DNA from: an uncultured Lachnospiraceae bacterium | Lineage (GTDB): Bacteria; Bacillota; Clostridia; Lachnospirales; Lachnospiraceae | Direction of reading: 5' to 3' | DNA: 64,000 bases | Assembly (NCBI GenBank): GCA_902793335.1 | Contig: CADBCZ010000008.1 | Location: forward strand, 1-64,000 | Shown: positions 9,585-19,752 of the stretch, piece after piece | Layout: every line of letters starts with the position of its first letter | Position numbering within the stretch: position 1 is the first letter of the stretch | The notes under the pieces: generated by a model | Databases searched by the model: none | The model's input: the letters and a program-made list of their open reading frames with translations, nothing else | Told to the model about the DNA's origin: nothing | Translations under genes and position numbers: made by a program

Positions 9585-11270
9585 TTATATATCTTTCACT
9601 TTGGTAATATCATATTTTTTCATTCTAAGTTTTTCTGTAAATTCATCGACAGGCATCGGTCTGTCAAATAAAAATCCCTGAACCACGTGACAATCAATAT
9701 CATGCAGGAATTCAACCTGTGCCCAATTCTCAACACCTTCCGTTATGACATCCATGTCGAGTTCTCTTGCCATCTTAACTATATTGGTTATAACTATCAT
9801 ATCACTCTCTGTCATAACCTCATCATCAATGAATGATTTGTCAATCTTAAGCACATCAACCGCAAAATTTCTCAAAATATTAAAAGAAGAAATACCTGTT
9901 CCAAAATCATCAATAGCGGTTGCTATTCCATGCTCTTTCATTTTTTGCATAAATACGTTGAGCATATCCGATTCTTCTTCATTTGCAGTTTCCGTTATCT
10001 CAATTTCGATATATTTGGGATTAATTCCAAAACCATCTATCATGTCTATTATCTTCTGTGGGAAATCCGAATTTAATAAATGTTTCCGAGAAAAATTAAC
10101 AGACACCCTGACAGGTTCAATCCCTTGAACCATCCATAAATTAATATCGTGACACACCTTTTCCAGCATATAAAAATCCAGAGCGCATACTGTTCCATCC
10201 GATTCAATATAAGGAATAAAGTCTGCCGGAGAAATGACTTTATCATCAGTTACCCAGCGTGCTAATGCCTCCGCACCGGAAATACTGTAGTTATCTGTTT
10301 CAACCTTAGGTTGATAATATACCACAAATTCTCCGTTAGACAGAGCAGGCTTGAATTTAGCCTGAATCTGTTTTTGATGAATAGCTTCCTGATTCATCTC
10401 TTTTGTCAGAAACATGTATGGTTTCTTTGTAACATTTTTCGCAACGTTAAGTGCGACAGAACATCTGCAGATTATCTGTCCGTAATCCTTAACGTCATCG
10501 TCTATTTCAAACACCCCCGCCACAGCAGGAATATTGACAGTTACCATGTGTTTATCAACATATACATAAGTTTCAACATTTTCAATTAACTTAAGAAACT
10601 GCATTGTCCTGTCTTTATAGATTAATGCAACAAAATTATCCCCACCTAAGCGACCTATACATTCATCTTTCAAACTGAATTCTTTAAGAACATAAGCATA
10701 CCTGCATAATATCCTGTCTGCCTCCTCCGTTCCGAATTCCGTATTTACAAGTCCAAAACCTTTGAGGTTGAAATAAAATGCATTATATTTGGCAAGCTCT
10801 TTTTTATAGTACATCTCTTTCACAAATTCATAGTAACCCATAAAATTGGGAAGCCCTGTCATGTTATCTGTTAACGATGACTTTTTAACCTTTCCCATAA
10901 GTTTATATTTTCCTATATGAAAGAAAAGGATATCAAACATAACATCTATATCTTTTTTATCCTGTTCTGTCCACAAAGCAGCGCCCTCAAGTGCGACCAA
11001 CGAAAAACCGGCAATCTTTTCATTATCATAATAAAAATCTTTCGAATAAATATTGTGTTCATCAAGATTACCTTTTTCAAGGAAAAACACACTCTCAGCA
11101 TCTTTATCACCTGACAAAAAATCAGAATCATTATCATAACAGCGAACACGCACTTCACCAAAGTGATAGTCATCCGCCATTTCAAGAAATGCGTCTTTGA
11201 TTACATCAAAAGAATTGACATCGCTTGCCAATATATCTATAAACTTAACAAAATGTTGATTGCTCAGCAT
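9585..11270 (-). CDS. c-di-GMP phosphodiesterase with degenerate GGDEF and intact EAL domain
   Basis: The 561-residue soluble protein has an N-terminal region of about 130 residues that may be GAF-like, a GGDEF-fold domain and a C-terminal EAL domain. The cyclase signature reads RLGGDNF near residue 206, so the acidic pair is altered and cyclase activity is doubtful. The EAL domain looks active: EAL in GAEALARW near 331, the VSVNFS asparagine, IEIEITE, the AIDDFGTG aspartate pair, LKIDKSF, ITEGVE and VQGFLF are all present. It should hydrolyse c-di-GMP, perhaps controlled by the GGDNF domain. Its ATG follows the stop codon of the Hsp70 gene with no spacer, and a GGGGGG ribosome site lies inside the end of that gene, so translation is probably coupled. 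Confidence 0.92.
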   Translation of the reverse strand: MLSNQHFVKFIDILASDVNSFDVIKDAFLEMADDYHFGEVRVRCYDNDSDFLSGDKDAESVFFLEKGNLDEHNIYSKDFYYDNEKIAGFSLVALEGAALWTEQDKKDIDVMFDILFFHIGKYKLMGKVKKSSLTDNMTGLPNFMGYYEFVKEMYYKKELAKYNAFYFNLKGFGLVNTEFGTEEADRILCRYAYVLKEFSLKDECIGRLGGDNFVALIYKDRTMQFLKLIENVETYVYVDKHMVTVNIPAVAGVFEIDDDVKDYGQIICRCSVALNVAKNVTKKPYMFLTKEMNQEAIHQKQIQAKFKPALSNGEFVVYYQPKVETDNYSISGAEALARWVTDDKVISPADFIPYIESDGTVCALDFYMLEKVCHDINLWMVQGIEPVRVSVNFSRKHLLNSDFPQKIIDMIDGFGINPKYIEIEITETANEEESDMLNVFMQKMKEHGIATAIDDFGTGISSFNILRNFAVDVLKIDKSFIDDEVMTESDMIVITNIVKMARELDMDVITEGVENWAQVEFLHDIDCHVVQGFLFDRPMPVDEFTEKLRMKKYDITKVKDI

Positions 11271-12965
11271 TTAAAAGCCCCCCGTAAACTCTTCTAGAAA
11301 GTCCATAAACTCCCGTCTGGCACCTTCTATAACTGAATCTTCTCTTGTATCCAAAGCTTTCTCAAAAGTTCTAAGCGCAAGCTCAATCTCCTGCCTGTTT
11401 CTTCCAATACTCTCTTCATACAAGCGCTCACCTTTTAGTAAAAGAAGCTTGTTTTCTTCTTTATCTCTTGGATGAATCTTCAAATAAGAAAGCGCCTCCA
11501 TACGCTCCTTTATCTCTTCTTCAGACATATCGGTAGCGTTGGTTTTAATTATTTGTTTTGTAATCTCGCCGGTTGAAATAACCTTAATTTCAACTTCAAG
11601 TATGGAATTGACGTCATAAGTATATGTCACATCAACGCATTCTTTTCCTGCAGGAGCCTTTGGAACATTTATACGAATCTCTCCCAGCAACACATTGTTG
11701 TCAGTAAACCTGCTCTCACCTTGTAAAACCTTGCATCTTATCTGCGTCTGGTTATCGCTCACAGTGTACAATCTCTCTGTACGACTTGCCGGTATGGTTG
11801 TGTTCCTCTCTATAATCGGACAAAAATGACCATCTTCAAACCTTCCGTTATCTTTCTCCCATACAACCTCGGTTCCCAATGTAAACGGACAGACATCGGT
11901 AAGTATAACTTCCTTAATACCTTCCTTTCGTTCTTTCATGGCACCCTGCACTGCAGCGCCCAAAGCAACCGCCTCATCTGGATTGATTGATGTATCCGGA
12001 AGATTATGAAACAACTTACCAACAAACTTTCTTATAAATGATAGCTTTGTTGCGCCGCCCACCAATACAACACGGTCTATATCCCTAAGTCTGACATTCG
12101 CATCAGCAAGGCTCCTTTTTATAGGTTGCCTTATCTTGTCCAACAGTTCATCACACTTTGCCTCATATTCTTCTACGCCCAGATTAATCTCATAAGTTTT
12201 ATCATTTATAACGCAAGACATAGTGCTGTTTCTATCATCTTTAAAACCTATCTTGCATTTTTCAGCCTGTTTTCTGATGTTCCGCAAAGTCTTATCATTA
12301 AGTTCATTTTCTTTAATCTCAGGATTTTTATCAAAAAATATATCTTCGATAACTTTGGTAAAATCTTCACCACCAAGATAATTATCACCTGCGACAGCTC
12401 TTACCTCAATTATCGTATCAATAAGCTCAAGGATAGAAACATCAAATGTTCCTCCGCCAAGATCGAAAACCAAAATCTTCCCGTTGTCGGTATTCTGATA
12501 CAAACCATAAGCAATAGCAGCTGCTGTAGGCTCACTTATTATTCTTTCAACCTTAAGACCTGCCAGTTCACCGGCTCTCTTTGTAGCCTTTCTTCTCTCA
12601 TCATTAAAATATGCAGGCACACTAATTACAGCCTCCGTTATTTCTTCCCCAAGAAATACCTCCGCATCCTCTTTGAGTGTTCTCAATACAAGTGCAGATA
12701 ATTCCTCCGGAAGAAATTTCTTACCCGAAAGCTCATATACCTTTTCACTACCCATGCTACGCTTAAATAAAGAAGCCGCACTTTCCGGATATAATAACAT
12801 CCTCTCTTTGGCAGTTTCTCCTATATATACCTGTCCCTCTTCATCCACGCTGACAACAGAAGGAGTGAGATTACTACCCAGACGATTAGGTATTATCTTA
12901 GGTCCTTCTTCAGTATAGTAAGCCACAAGGCTGTTTGTAGTTCCTAAATCAATGCCGATAATCAT
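11271..12965 (-). CDS. HscC-like Hsp70 chaperone
   Basis: The 564-residue protein is an Hsp70 ATPase shorter than DnaK (about 610-640) and close in length to the HscC subfamily. GIDLGTTNS (residues 4-12), [10 protein letters not shown] near 166 and the [14 protein letters not shown] phosphate-2 region are intact, so it should bind and hydrolyse ATP. The substrate-binding half is present but the helical lid is short. There is no grpE or dnaJ next to it; instead the neighbouring upstream gene codes for a huge protein with a J-like N-terminus and TPRs, the kind of partner seen beside HscC. The EAL gene abuts it downstream. The main chaperone DnaK is presumably encoded elsewhere. Substrates are unknown. 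Confidence 0.9.
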   Translation of the reverse strand: MIIGIDLGTTNSLVAYYTEEGPKIIPNRLGSNLTPSVVSVDEEGQVYIGETAKERMLLYPESAASLFKRSMGSEKVYELSGKKFLPEELSALVLRTLKEDAEVFLGEEITEAVISVPAYFNDERRKATKRAGELAGLKVERIISEPTAAAIAYGLYQNTDNGKILVFDLGGGTFDVSILELIDTIIEVRAVAGDNYLGGEDFTKVIEDIFFDKNPEIKENELNDKTLRNIRKQAEKCKIGFKDDRNSTMSCVINDKTYEINLGVEEYEAKCDELLDKIRQPIKRSLADANVRLRDIDRVVLVGGATKLSFIRKFVGKLFHNLPDTSINPDEAVALGAAVQGAMKERKEGIKEVILTDVCPFTLGTEVVWEKDNGRFEDGHFCPIIERNTTIPASRTERLYTVSDNQTQIRCKVLQGESRFTDNNVLLGEIRINVPKAPAGKECVDVTYTYDVNSILEVEIKVISTGEITKQIIKTNATDMSEEEIKERMEALSYLKIHPRDKEENKLLLLKGERLYEESIGRNRQEIELALRTFEKALDTREDSVIEGARREFMDFLEEFTGGF

Positions 12966-13062
12966 ATTATGTCCCCATTATATATTAAATAACATGTTTT
13001 CAATGAAAATATACAAATAACTCATAAGTAAACATACTTATAGATATGAGCATAATAACACA

Positions 13063-13092
13063 AAAACACAAGAATTACAATTCCTGTGTTTT
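13063..13092 (-). terminator. Terminator after the J-TPR gene
   Basis: AAAACACAAGAATT pairs with AATTCCTGTGTTTT with one mismatch around a tiny loop, 24 bases past the stop codon, and the minus-strand transcript then runs into five Ts. If it works fully, the Hsp70 gene downstream must have its own promoter. A further perfect seven-base inverted repeat, ATAAGTA-aaca-TACTTAT, lies at 13024-13041 between this terminator and the Hsp70 gene and could be an operator. Confidence 0.7.
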
Positions 13093-13116
13093 CATTATGT
13101 AAGATTTTTTAAATCT

Positions 13117-16100
13117 CTACTTTTTATTAAGTTTTTCCAAAACAATATTTAAATGTCTCTCTGCACAGGGATAATGACCTTTTAACTCAATCGCCTTCTT
13201 ATATAATACCATCGCTTTATCATATTGATTGCTTAATTCAGCCAGCAATCCCATACCAAAATAATATTCAAAACAATCTGTACTTTCACATACAACACAA
13301 AGCTTACATTGTCTCATCTGTTCAAAATAGCTATCTGCATCCCTAAGTTCTCCCATACATAATTTGACTATACCTATATTATACGACCACATAGGACGAT
13401 ATCTGAGATCACATAAAAGCTTATCAATGTTACCAAATGAATCCTTCACTTCATCCAAATAAATCTCACATTTAGACCTTGTCTTATATTTCTCCCCAAG
13501 TTCAAATGCAATAGTCATCGCTGCAAACTCAGCCTCTCTTCTTTCACGGGAATGAATTTTATCCGCAGATAATTTTCCAAGTGCATAGTCAATCATTTTG
13601 CTTGCTTTTTTCAGTTGTCCGCTATCCCTGTAATATTCCGCTATCCTGACTAATGATTTTATAGAGATTTCCGGTCTTATCGGTCTCTTCCACCAATCGA
13701 GAACCTTCTTATAGTAATTCTCTGCACGAGATATATCTCCCGATTGACGATATACATCAGCTATATCACAATATAATCCAAGTATCTTCTCATATCGTAA
13801 ATTCTTTGATTTGTCATTCTTCAGCTTATCAAGCAGATTATAAGGTTTATTACTCTCCTTACCCTCTTCAAGCATCTTTTCATAATATTTTACAGCCTTC
13901 TGATATTCTCCTTTTCTGCAATAAAGCTTTGCAATATTATCTCTGTATCCGCCAAGATTACTGAATAGCTTTATCATTTTATTATATACATTTATAGCCT
14001 TGTCAAATTCTTTTTTTGCAATGTAACACTCTGCCAGATTAAGGTACGGTAAATGATCCCTCTTCTCATCCATCTCTATGGCATGTTCAAGTGGTGGTAT
14101 CGCCTCATCTATCCGCCTCAGTTTAAGAAGTGCACATCCAAGATTATTATAAGCATAATAGGAATTCTCATCTCTTTCTATAGCCTTCTTACAATCATCA
14201 ACAGCCAGTTCAAGCTCATACACATCTATGTAGAGATTCCCTCTCTCCATATATCCTTCTGCGGAATCTGTTATTTTAATATATTCTGTTGCATATTTTA
14301 TTCCCTGTCTGCATTTTTCAAGATCGTGCTCTCTGTTAGACAGATAACTAAACAAAAACATAAGACGTCTTAACACTACATGATAACCCGGATCTTTTGT
14401 ATATGCTCCTTTGTAGCATGACAAAGCATTTTTATAATCATCCGTCTTTTCAAAACATACACCCAGTTTTGTCTGCAGATATACAGACGGATTTTCTTTG
14501 TATAGTTTTTTGCACAGCTTCAACGCGTCATGACTTCTACCTGATTGATTTAAGATATCTATTTTAAGATTCTGTAATGAAAAACAATCCTCATGCGTTG
14601 CGACATAGTCATCTATAACTTTAATTGCTTTTTCACTATCATCCAAATCCCAATAGATCAGAGCATGTTCCCTTACTATATCCTCATACTTCTCAATATC
14701 AGTAATTTCATCTACCGGCCTATTTTCAATACGGTCTTTAAGATTGATCATCATTTCAAGACATTTTTTCATATTATCTTTTGAAAAATCTTTATAATGA
14801 AGCACTCTTATTTCAAACAGTTTTAAGCAATCACTTTTGAGCTTTGCCTCAGACGCTTTTTTTAAAATCTCCTCAATATCATCATACTGTTCAAATGCAA
14901 AAAACACTTCTGCCGCAAGAATATATGGCGGCGTATATTCCGGATACAATTCAATACAGTTGTAAAAATCATCTATTACTTCTTTTGCATTTTTCAGCTC
15001 ATAATTAGCTTTCTGTCTGTGAACATACGCCGGAAAAAAACCCCGGTCAACTTCTATTATTTCCGAACACTTATCTATACATTTCTCATATTCCTTGTCT
15101 GCCAGATAAAATCTTGCCATTTGTTCCATATATGATAGTCTGACCAGGCGGTTATTCTCTTCGCATATAGATTTCTCAATATACTCAACAGCATAATCCC
15201 TTTCATCCACATTAAGTTCCCACATACATATTCCCATTGAAAAATGAGCTAACGAAAGCCTGTTTTTTCGCTTGGTCATTTCTTTAGAACCATCATCCAC
15301 ACTCTCCTCTATCATAGCCAGCCATTTCTTCACAAGCGGAAAAGCTTTCTCATATTCATCCTCAGCCAGATATAATCTGCATCTTAAATTGATATAATCA
15401 TAATCATCTCTTTCTCCGAGACTATCCAAAAGTTCGATACCCTTAGCAAATTCCTTCTGCTGGTAATAACACCAACCAAGCTTTATAATAAGTTCATCAT
15501 CTTTTGATACCGATATTCTTTCGCTGTAATCCTTTACCAAAACATCGTTAATAATATTAAGAAGAGAAAGAGCCTCCACATCCTGAACTTTTTCTTCGAG
15601 TATATCCTCAACCATCTCCTTAGCATCTTCATACTTTTTCTGTAATATTTTACATTTCGCCTTTCCCAGCAATGCACTGAAATTAGTCTTACCATTTTCA
15701 AAACCAGCGATTTCTTCAAAAACATTTAATGCCTTATCCAATTTTTGGTTCGCTAAAAGAGTTTCACCATATATACGATGAATATATATATTAGATGAAA
15801 ATTCGAAATCGAGATCCTCCATTATTTCTAATGCCTGTTTTCTGTATTCTATAGCTTCGGGTTTGTCCTTACTGTCATCTGTAAAAAGATCATCAACCCC
15901 GTTTGCTCTAAGAAGAAGACAATTAGCCTCCTCCACCTCTATATACGGGTGTGTAATATCAAACTTTTTAAGTTCTTTAAGAATCTTATCTGCCTCATCC
16001 AGTTCCCCATTTTCCTCTGCACTCTTTATTTCATGTAACTTATTAATAAAATCGTCCGGGTGATCCTTAGTATCCCCCTCAAAGAGTTCATAATCGAGAA

Positions 16101-16602
16101 ATGTCGGATTTTTAATCATCCACATTACATAATTGATATAGTTTTCAGGAAATCTCTCCTTAAGAGTGGAATAACTGTTTGAATAGTCAAATCGCTTATC
16201 AAGCATAATCCATATTTTTTGAGGAAGGTATGAATGTGACATAAGAAAAATCAACAACTTCTCTCCTGCCTCTATTTCTGTATCTAAATCATCACATACC
16301 GGATCATTCAATAACCTGTTCCATTTATTTTCATCTATTCTGTAAGAAATATCACTATAAATCTCATCTATCTTATCAATCCATAAATCCACTTCATTTT
16401 TGTTACGGACAACCGTTTTCTCCGCCTTGTCTTCGTCCTCAGTTTTGTCCGAATAAGCCATTGCTTCCTCATATGCACTTCTCAGTTCCTTAAATCCCTC
16501 TTCATCATCCTCAGGATTAACCAAATGAAGTTTTGAAAGATATGCTTTCCTGATAGCTTCTTTGTCCTTTGTCTCATTAATACCGAGCACTTTCCAAATC
16601 AT
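13117..16602 (-). CDS. Giant J-like domain / TPR protein, probable partner of the Hsp70
   Basis: The 1161-residue soluble protein starts with a J-domain-like helix pair (IWKVLGINETKDKEAIRKAY) of about 45 residues. The diagnostic HPD tripeptide is replaced by NPE (residues 29-31), followed by DDEEGFKELRSAYEEA, which fits helix III. The rest, from about residue 230 to the C-terminus, is a nearly continuous run of TPR-like helix pairs, for example YYAYNNLGCALLKLRRIDEA and AVKYYEKMLEEGK. Such J-TPR proteins sit beside HscC-type Hsp70 genes, so it probably recruits clients to the neighbouring chaperone. Whether NPE can still stimulate ATP hydrolysis is open. GGGGG lies eight bases before the ATG. 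No signal peptide or membrane segment is visible. Confidence 0.88.
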   Translation of the reverse strand: MIWKVLGINETKDKEAIRKAYLSKLHLVNPEDDEEGFKELRSAYEEAMAYSDKTEDEDKAEKTVVRNKNEVDLWIDKIDEIYSDISYRIDENKWNRLLNDPVCDDLDTEIEAGEKLLIFLMSHSYLPQKIWIMLDKRFDYSNSYSTLKERFPENYINYVMWMIKNPTFLDYELFEGDTKDHPDDFINKLHEIKSAEENGELDEADKILKELKKFDITHPYIEVEEANCLLLRANGVDDLFTDDSKDKPEAIEYRKQALEIMEDLDFEFSSNIYIHRIYGETLLANQKLDKALNVFEEIAGFENGKTNFSALLGKAKCKILQKKYEDAKEMVEDILEEKVQDVEALSLLNIINDVLVKDYSERISVSKDDELIIKLGWCYYQQKEFAKGIELLDSLGERDDYDYINLRCRLYLAEDEYEKAFPLVKKWLAMIEESVDDGSKEMTKRKNRLSLAHFSMGICMWELNVDERDYAVEYIEKSICEENNRLVRLSYMEQMARFYLADKEYEKCIDKCSEIIEVDRGFFPAYVHRQKANYELKNAKEVIDDFYNCIELYPEYTPPYILAAEVFFAFEQYDDIEEILKKASEAKLKSDCLKLFEIRVLHYKDFSKDNMKKCLEMMINLKDRIENRPVDEITDIEKYEDIVREHALIYWDLDDSEKAIKVIDDYVATHEDCFSLQNLKIDILNQSGRSHDALKLCKKLYKENPSVYLQTKLGVCFEKTDDYKNALSCYKGAYTKDPGYHVVLRRLMFLFSYLSNREHDLEKCRQGIKYATEYIKITDSAEGYMERGNLYIDVYELELAVDDCKKAIERDENSYYAYNNLGCALLKLRRIDEAIPPLEHAIEMDEKRDHLPYLNLAECYIAKKEFDKAINVYNKMIKLFSNLGGYRDNIAKLYCRKGEYQKAVKYYEKMLEEGKESNKPYNLLDKLKNDKSKNLRYEKILGLYCDIADVYRQSGDISRAENYYKKVLDWWKRPIRPEISIKSLVRIAEYYRDSGQLKKASKMIDYALGKLSADKIHSRERREAEFAAMTIAFELGEKYKTRSKCEIYLDEVKDSFGNIDKLLCDLRYRPMWSYNIGIVKLCMGELRDADSYFEQMRQCKLCVVCESTDCFEYYFGMGLLAELSNQYDKAMVLYKKAIELKGHYPCAERHLNIVLEKLNKK

Positions 16603-16684
16603 GTTGTCATCCCCCGTTTATGCTTTCTGTATACGAATAATATACTTATTTTAACACATCTCAATAATAAATGTGTAAAAAGAC

Positions 16685-16713
16685 TTGATTTTTGTTTGTA
16701 AATCTACTATTCT
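16685..16713 (+). promoter_or_regulatory. Probable purC promoter
   Basis: TTGATT (16685-16690) and TATTCT (16708-16713) are 17 bases apart, about 40 bases before the purC start. The 151-base gap is shared with the divergent J-TPR gene. I see no guanine-type riboswitch fold in it. Confidence 0.4.
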
Positions 16714-16753
16714 AATCATGTTTTTCAATTAAGCATAACATGGAGGTATTGAA

Positions 16754-17623
16754 ATGAAACCTATCAAAGAAGGTAAAGTACGTGAAATCTATGACAACGG
16801 CGACAGCCTTATCATGGTAGCAACAGACAGAATCAGCTGTTTTGATGTTATTCTCAAAAATAAGATTAACAAAAAAGGAACAGTTCTCACTCAGATGTCA
16901 AAGTTCTGGTTTGATATGACAAAGGACATTCTTCCTAATCACATGATATCGACAGATGTTAATGACATGCCTGAATTTTTCAGGAAACCCGAATTTGACG
17001 GAAACAGTATGATGTGCAAAAAACTCACAATGCTTCCAATAGAATGTATTGTAAGAGGATATATAACCGGTAGCGGCTGGGCAAGCTACAAAGAGAACGG
17101 TACAGTCTGCGGAATTACCCTTCCGGAAGGACTCAAGGAATCAGACAAGTTGCCCGAACCTATTTACACACCTTCAACTAAGGCTGAAATCGGTGACCAT
17201 GATGAAAATATCTCTTATGAAAAGAGTATAGAAGTATTAGAAAAAGAATTTCCGGGAAAAGGAATAGAATATGCTACTAAACTCAAAGACTATACTATAG
17301 CATTATATAAGAAATGTGCTGACTATGCACTTGAAAAAGGAATCATTATCGCTGACACAAAATTTGAGTTTGGTTTAGATGAGGATGGAAACATTGTTAT
17401 CGGTGATGAGATGTTGACACCTGACAGTTCACGTTTCTGGCCTGCAGACGGATATGAAGCCGGACACGGCCAGCCATCATTTGACAAACAGTTCGCAAGA
17501 GACTGGCTCAAAGAAAACGAGGGAAAACATGACTGGGAGCTTCCTGCAGATATAGCACAGAAAACTATAGATAAATATCTTGAAGGTTATGAGCGTATAA
17601 CCGGTGAAAAATTAGAAGCATAG
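16754..17623 (+). CDS. purC: SAICAR synthase PurC
   Basis: PurC condenses CAIR with aspartate using ATP to make SAICAR. The 289-residue product shows EGKVREIYD at the N-terminus, the ATDRISCFDV segment, CIVRGYITGSGW with the substrate loop, and the C-terminal IADTKFEFG and DEMLTPDSSRFW motifs. GGAGG precedes the ATG by eight bases. It is longer than the 235-240-residue bacterial type and resembles the form of about 290 residues found in some clostridia and in eukaryotes. It faces purE, which makes its substrate, but on the opposite strand, so the two cannot share a transcript. Confidence 0.96.
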   Translation: MKPIKEGKVREIYDNGDSLIMVATDRISCFDVILKNKINKKGTVLTQMSKFWFDMTKDILPNHMISTDVNDMPEFFRKPEFDGNSMMCKKLTMLPIECIVRGYITGSGWASYKENGTVCGITLPEGLKESDKLPEPIYTPSTKAEIGDHDENISYEKSIEVLEKEFPGKGIEYATKLKDYTIALYKKCADYALEKGIIIADTKFEFGLDEDGNIVIGDEMLTPDSSRFWPADGYEAGHGQPSFDKQFARDWLKENEGKHDWELPADIAQKTIDKYLEGYERITGEKLEA

Positions 17624-17630
17624 AACTTTA

Positions 17631-17667
17631 AAAAGGAGGTCGATGAATAATTCATCTACCTCCTTTT
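17631..17667. terminator. Bidirectional terminator between purC and purE
   Basis: AAAAGGAGGT (17631-17640) pairs with ACCTCCTTTT (17658-17667), and the inner GATGAA pairs with TTCATC, giving a long stem with A and T tracts on either side. It lies between two convergent genes and suits both directions. Confidence 0.8.
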
Positions 17668-17678
17668 ATATGTAAAAT

Positions 17679-18167
17679 CTAAGCAAATCTGGCTTTTACT
17701 TCCTCGTTTGCTTTCATAGCAGCCTCTTCCATTTTCTGTCTGTCTTCAACAAGTGCCTTGTGAAGCTCTTCATGTTTTACAGCCATAATCTGCAAGGCAA
17801 GATAAGCTGCATTTTTACTGCCGTTGATTGCAACTGTTGCAACAGGGATTCCCGAGGGCATCTGTACTATACTCATAAGTGCATCCATTCCATCTAATAC
17901 CGAACCTGAAAGAGGTACTCCGATTACCGGAAGAACAGTCTGAGAAGCTACAACACCCGGAAGTGCAGCTGCCATTCCCGCAGCAGTAATCACAACCTCT
18001 GTTCCATCCTCATTTATTTCCTTCATAAACTCAGAAAGTCCGGCATGTGCTCTATGCGCAGATAAGCATCTCACATTTACCTCAACACCATAATTCTTTA
18101 AAATCTCAACCGCTGGTTCAACTTTTGGCAGATCACTTGTGGATCCCATAATGATTGCTGTTTTCAT
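17679..18167 (-). CDS. purE: N5-carboxyaminoimidazole ribonucleotide mutase PurE
   Basis: PurE converts N5-CAIR to CAIR. The 162-residue length, the N-terminal MGSTSDLP phosphate loop and the RCLSAHRAHAG segment are those of a class I PurE, the kind that works with PurK. GAGGA lies eight bases upstream of the ATG. The partner purK is not in this window. The gene is monocistronic here, set between the convergent purC and the divergent NlpC/P60 gene. Confidence 0.95.
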   Translation of the reverse strand: MKTAIIMGSTSDLPKVEPAVEILKNYGVEVNVRCLSAHRAHAGLSEFMKEINEDGTEVVITAAGMAAALPGVVASQTVLPVIGVPLSGSVLDGMDALMSIVQMPSGIPVATVAINGSKNAAYLALQIMAVKHEELHKALVEDRQKMEEAAMKANEEVKARFA

Positions 18168-18261
18168 TCTACATTCCTCTTTTCCAACTATTTGTTTCCT
18201 TTATAGCCGGTTTCTTTCTATTATTGATAATAACACAGTGAGTATATCACAACTTACAGAA

Positions 18262-18289
18262 TTGTGCATAACTTTTTTTATGATAAAAT
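18262..18289 (+). promoter_or_regulatory. Promoter of the NlpC/P60 gene
   Basis: TTGTGC (18262-18267) and TAAAAT (18284-18289) are 16 bases apart, and the -10 box is preceded by TGA, an extended -10 feature. It lies 37 bases before the ATG. Confidence 0.45.
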
Positions 18290-18325
18290 CATAATATATA
18301 TTACAATAAGAAAGGAGTTTTACAA

Positions 18326-19750
18326 ATGAACCATAAAGCACATTCAAAAGCTAAACTATTCCTTTTGTTTCTTCTTTTATACATAGGTATCCTATTTAGT
18401 TTCGATAAAGTGCATGCAGCAACTCATTCTCTGACAGTTAATAATAATGAAACATCCTACGCGAATGTAAATGCAAAAGATACGGGAAATATAATTCCTA
18501 ACCTATCATTTATAGAAGATCAATCCGCACTTAAAAATTTTGATTACTCTTTTGAATGTTATAATACCGATATTATCCAAATAGATAACTTTGGAAATTT
18601 TACCGCGGTTAATCCCGGCAGAGCCACGGTGTACATTCGTGTTTACTCAACTGATTTCTACTATACCGTCTTTTCATCAACCCTGCAATTTACGGTAGGT
18701 ATTGATATGACGAATGTAACCTTGAGTACTGACAACGTCAGTGCATATATGTACCCAGAATATTACTATATGTCAAAGCCTAGTTACAGTAACCCCGAAA
18801 CCACTATAAACATCAATAGCGAGTATCTCATAAACTCTGATAATTATTATGACTATAATAATTACAATTATAATGATAATACTTACTATAACAGTAGCGT
18901 AACGAACAACACAGTTAATAATGTATTCTCTTATACCTGTTCAAATCCGCTCTTACAAATAGAGGCTTCTGTTTATAATAATGTCATAACAATAACACAA
19001 TACTCCGACACAGCAGGTAGCTGCCAGATATTTTTTATCATTTACGGCAAAACCTTCACTGTGAATTATCAGTCAACCAAACTTGATATATCCAAACAAT
19101 CCTGTCTCATTGTAAAAGGAAAAAAGAAACAACTTTTCGTATCGGGGTACAGTGGAAATATCGAATGGATTTCAGATAATCCTTCAATAGCAACCGTTAA
19201 CTCACACGGTATTGTCAAAGGCAAAAAAATCGGCAACGTCATAATTAAGGCAAAAATAGGTGACCAGTATCTTGGATGTGCAGTTTCTGTAACCAAAGCC
19301 AAACTCAAAAAAGTTGTTGAACGGGCAACATTTATAGGAACACACTGGAAATACAGTCAGGAAAAACGTACCCAAAAGGGTTATTACGACTGCAGTGCAT
19401 TGGTATGGAAAGCATACAAAGAAAAAGCCAAGGTCACCTTTGGTTCGCCTTATTATCCCGGAGTGGCTCTCACAGAAGCTAAATGGTGTAAATCACACAA
19501 TAAGATGCTCAAAGGCGGAATAACTTATAAAAAGGTAATTAAAATGCAGATAAACCCCGGAGATTTGTTATTCAAATCTACAGATATGAAAAAGAAATAT
19601 GCAGATATCTATCACGTTGAAATGTTCACCGGTTATTTTTGTCACTCCGTTAATTCAGACGGAACCGCAAATTACAGTCCAATCTGGGCAGCACGTGGAA
19701 CCTACTACTCCTGGGAAGAAGGTTCGCTTTTAGGGCGTCCTATAAAATAA
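18326..19750 (+). CDS. Secreted NlpC/P60 cell-wall peptidase with Ig-like domains
   Basis: The 474-residue protein begins with a signal peptide (lysines, then LFLLFLLLYIGILF, cut near HAA at about residue 34). A poorly conserved beta-rich region follows, with a Tyr/Asn/Asp-rich low-complexity stretch near residues 170-200. A Big_2-like domain covers about 250-330 (SDNPSIATVNSHGIVKGKK). The C-terminal 140 residues look like an NlpC/P60 hydrolase: the catalytic cysteine is C356 in YYDCSALVWKAYK and the histidine is H430 in YHVEMFTGY. It should cut peptidoglycan stem peptides outside the cell. AAAGGAG lies eight bases before the ATG. There is no sortase motif, so attachment is presumably non-covalent or it is released. 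Confidence 0.87.
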   Translation: MNHKAHSKAKLFLLFLLLYIGILFSFDKVHAATHSLTVNNNETSYANVNAKDTGNIIPNLSFIEDQSALKNFDYSFECYNTDIIQIDNFGNFTAVNPGRATVYIRVYSTDFYYTVFSSTLQFTVGIDMTNVTLSTDNVSAYMYPEYYYMSKPSYSNPETTININSEYLINSDNYYDYNNYNYNDNTYYNSSVTNNTVNNVFSYTCSNPLLQIEASVYNNVITITQYSDTAGSCQIFFIIYGKTFTVNYQSTKLDISKQSCLIVKGKKKQLFVSGYSGNIEWISDNPSIATVNSHGIVKGKKIGNVIIKAKIGDQYLGCAVSVTKAKLKKVVERATFIGTHWKYSQEKRTQKGYYDCSALVWKAYKEKAKVTFGSPYYPGVALTEAKWCKSHNKMLKGGITYKKVIKMQINPGDLLFKSTDMKKKYADIYHVEMFTGYFCHSVNSDGTANYSPIWAARGTYYSWEEGSLLGRPIK

Positions 19751-19752
19751 TA

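Noticed and set aside
12126..12701. 191-codon plus-strand frame inside the Hsp70 gene
   Set aside because: Antisense shadow of conserved ATPase codons; composition is not protein-like.
12966..13020. Hsp70 promoter TTGAAA-15-TATAAT
   Set aside because: The spacing is short and the transcript would start after the ribosome site, so it cannot serve the gene as read.
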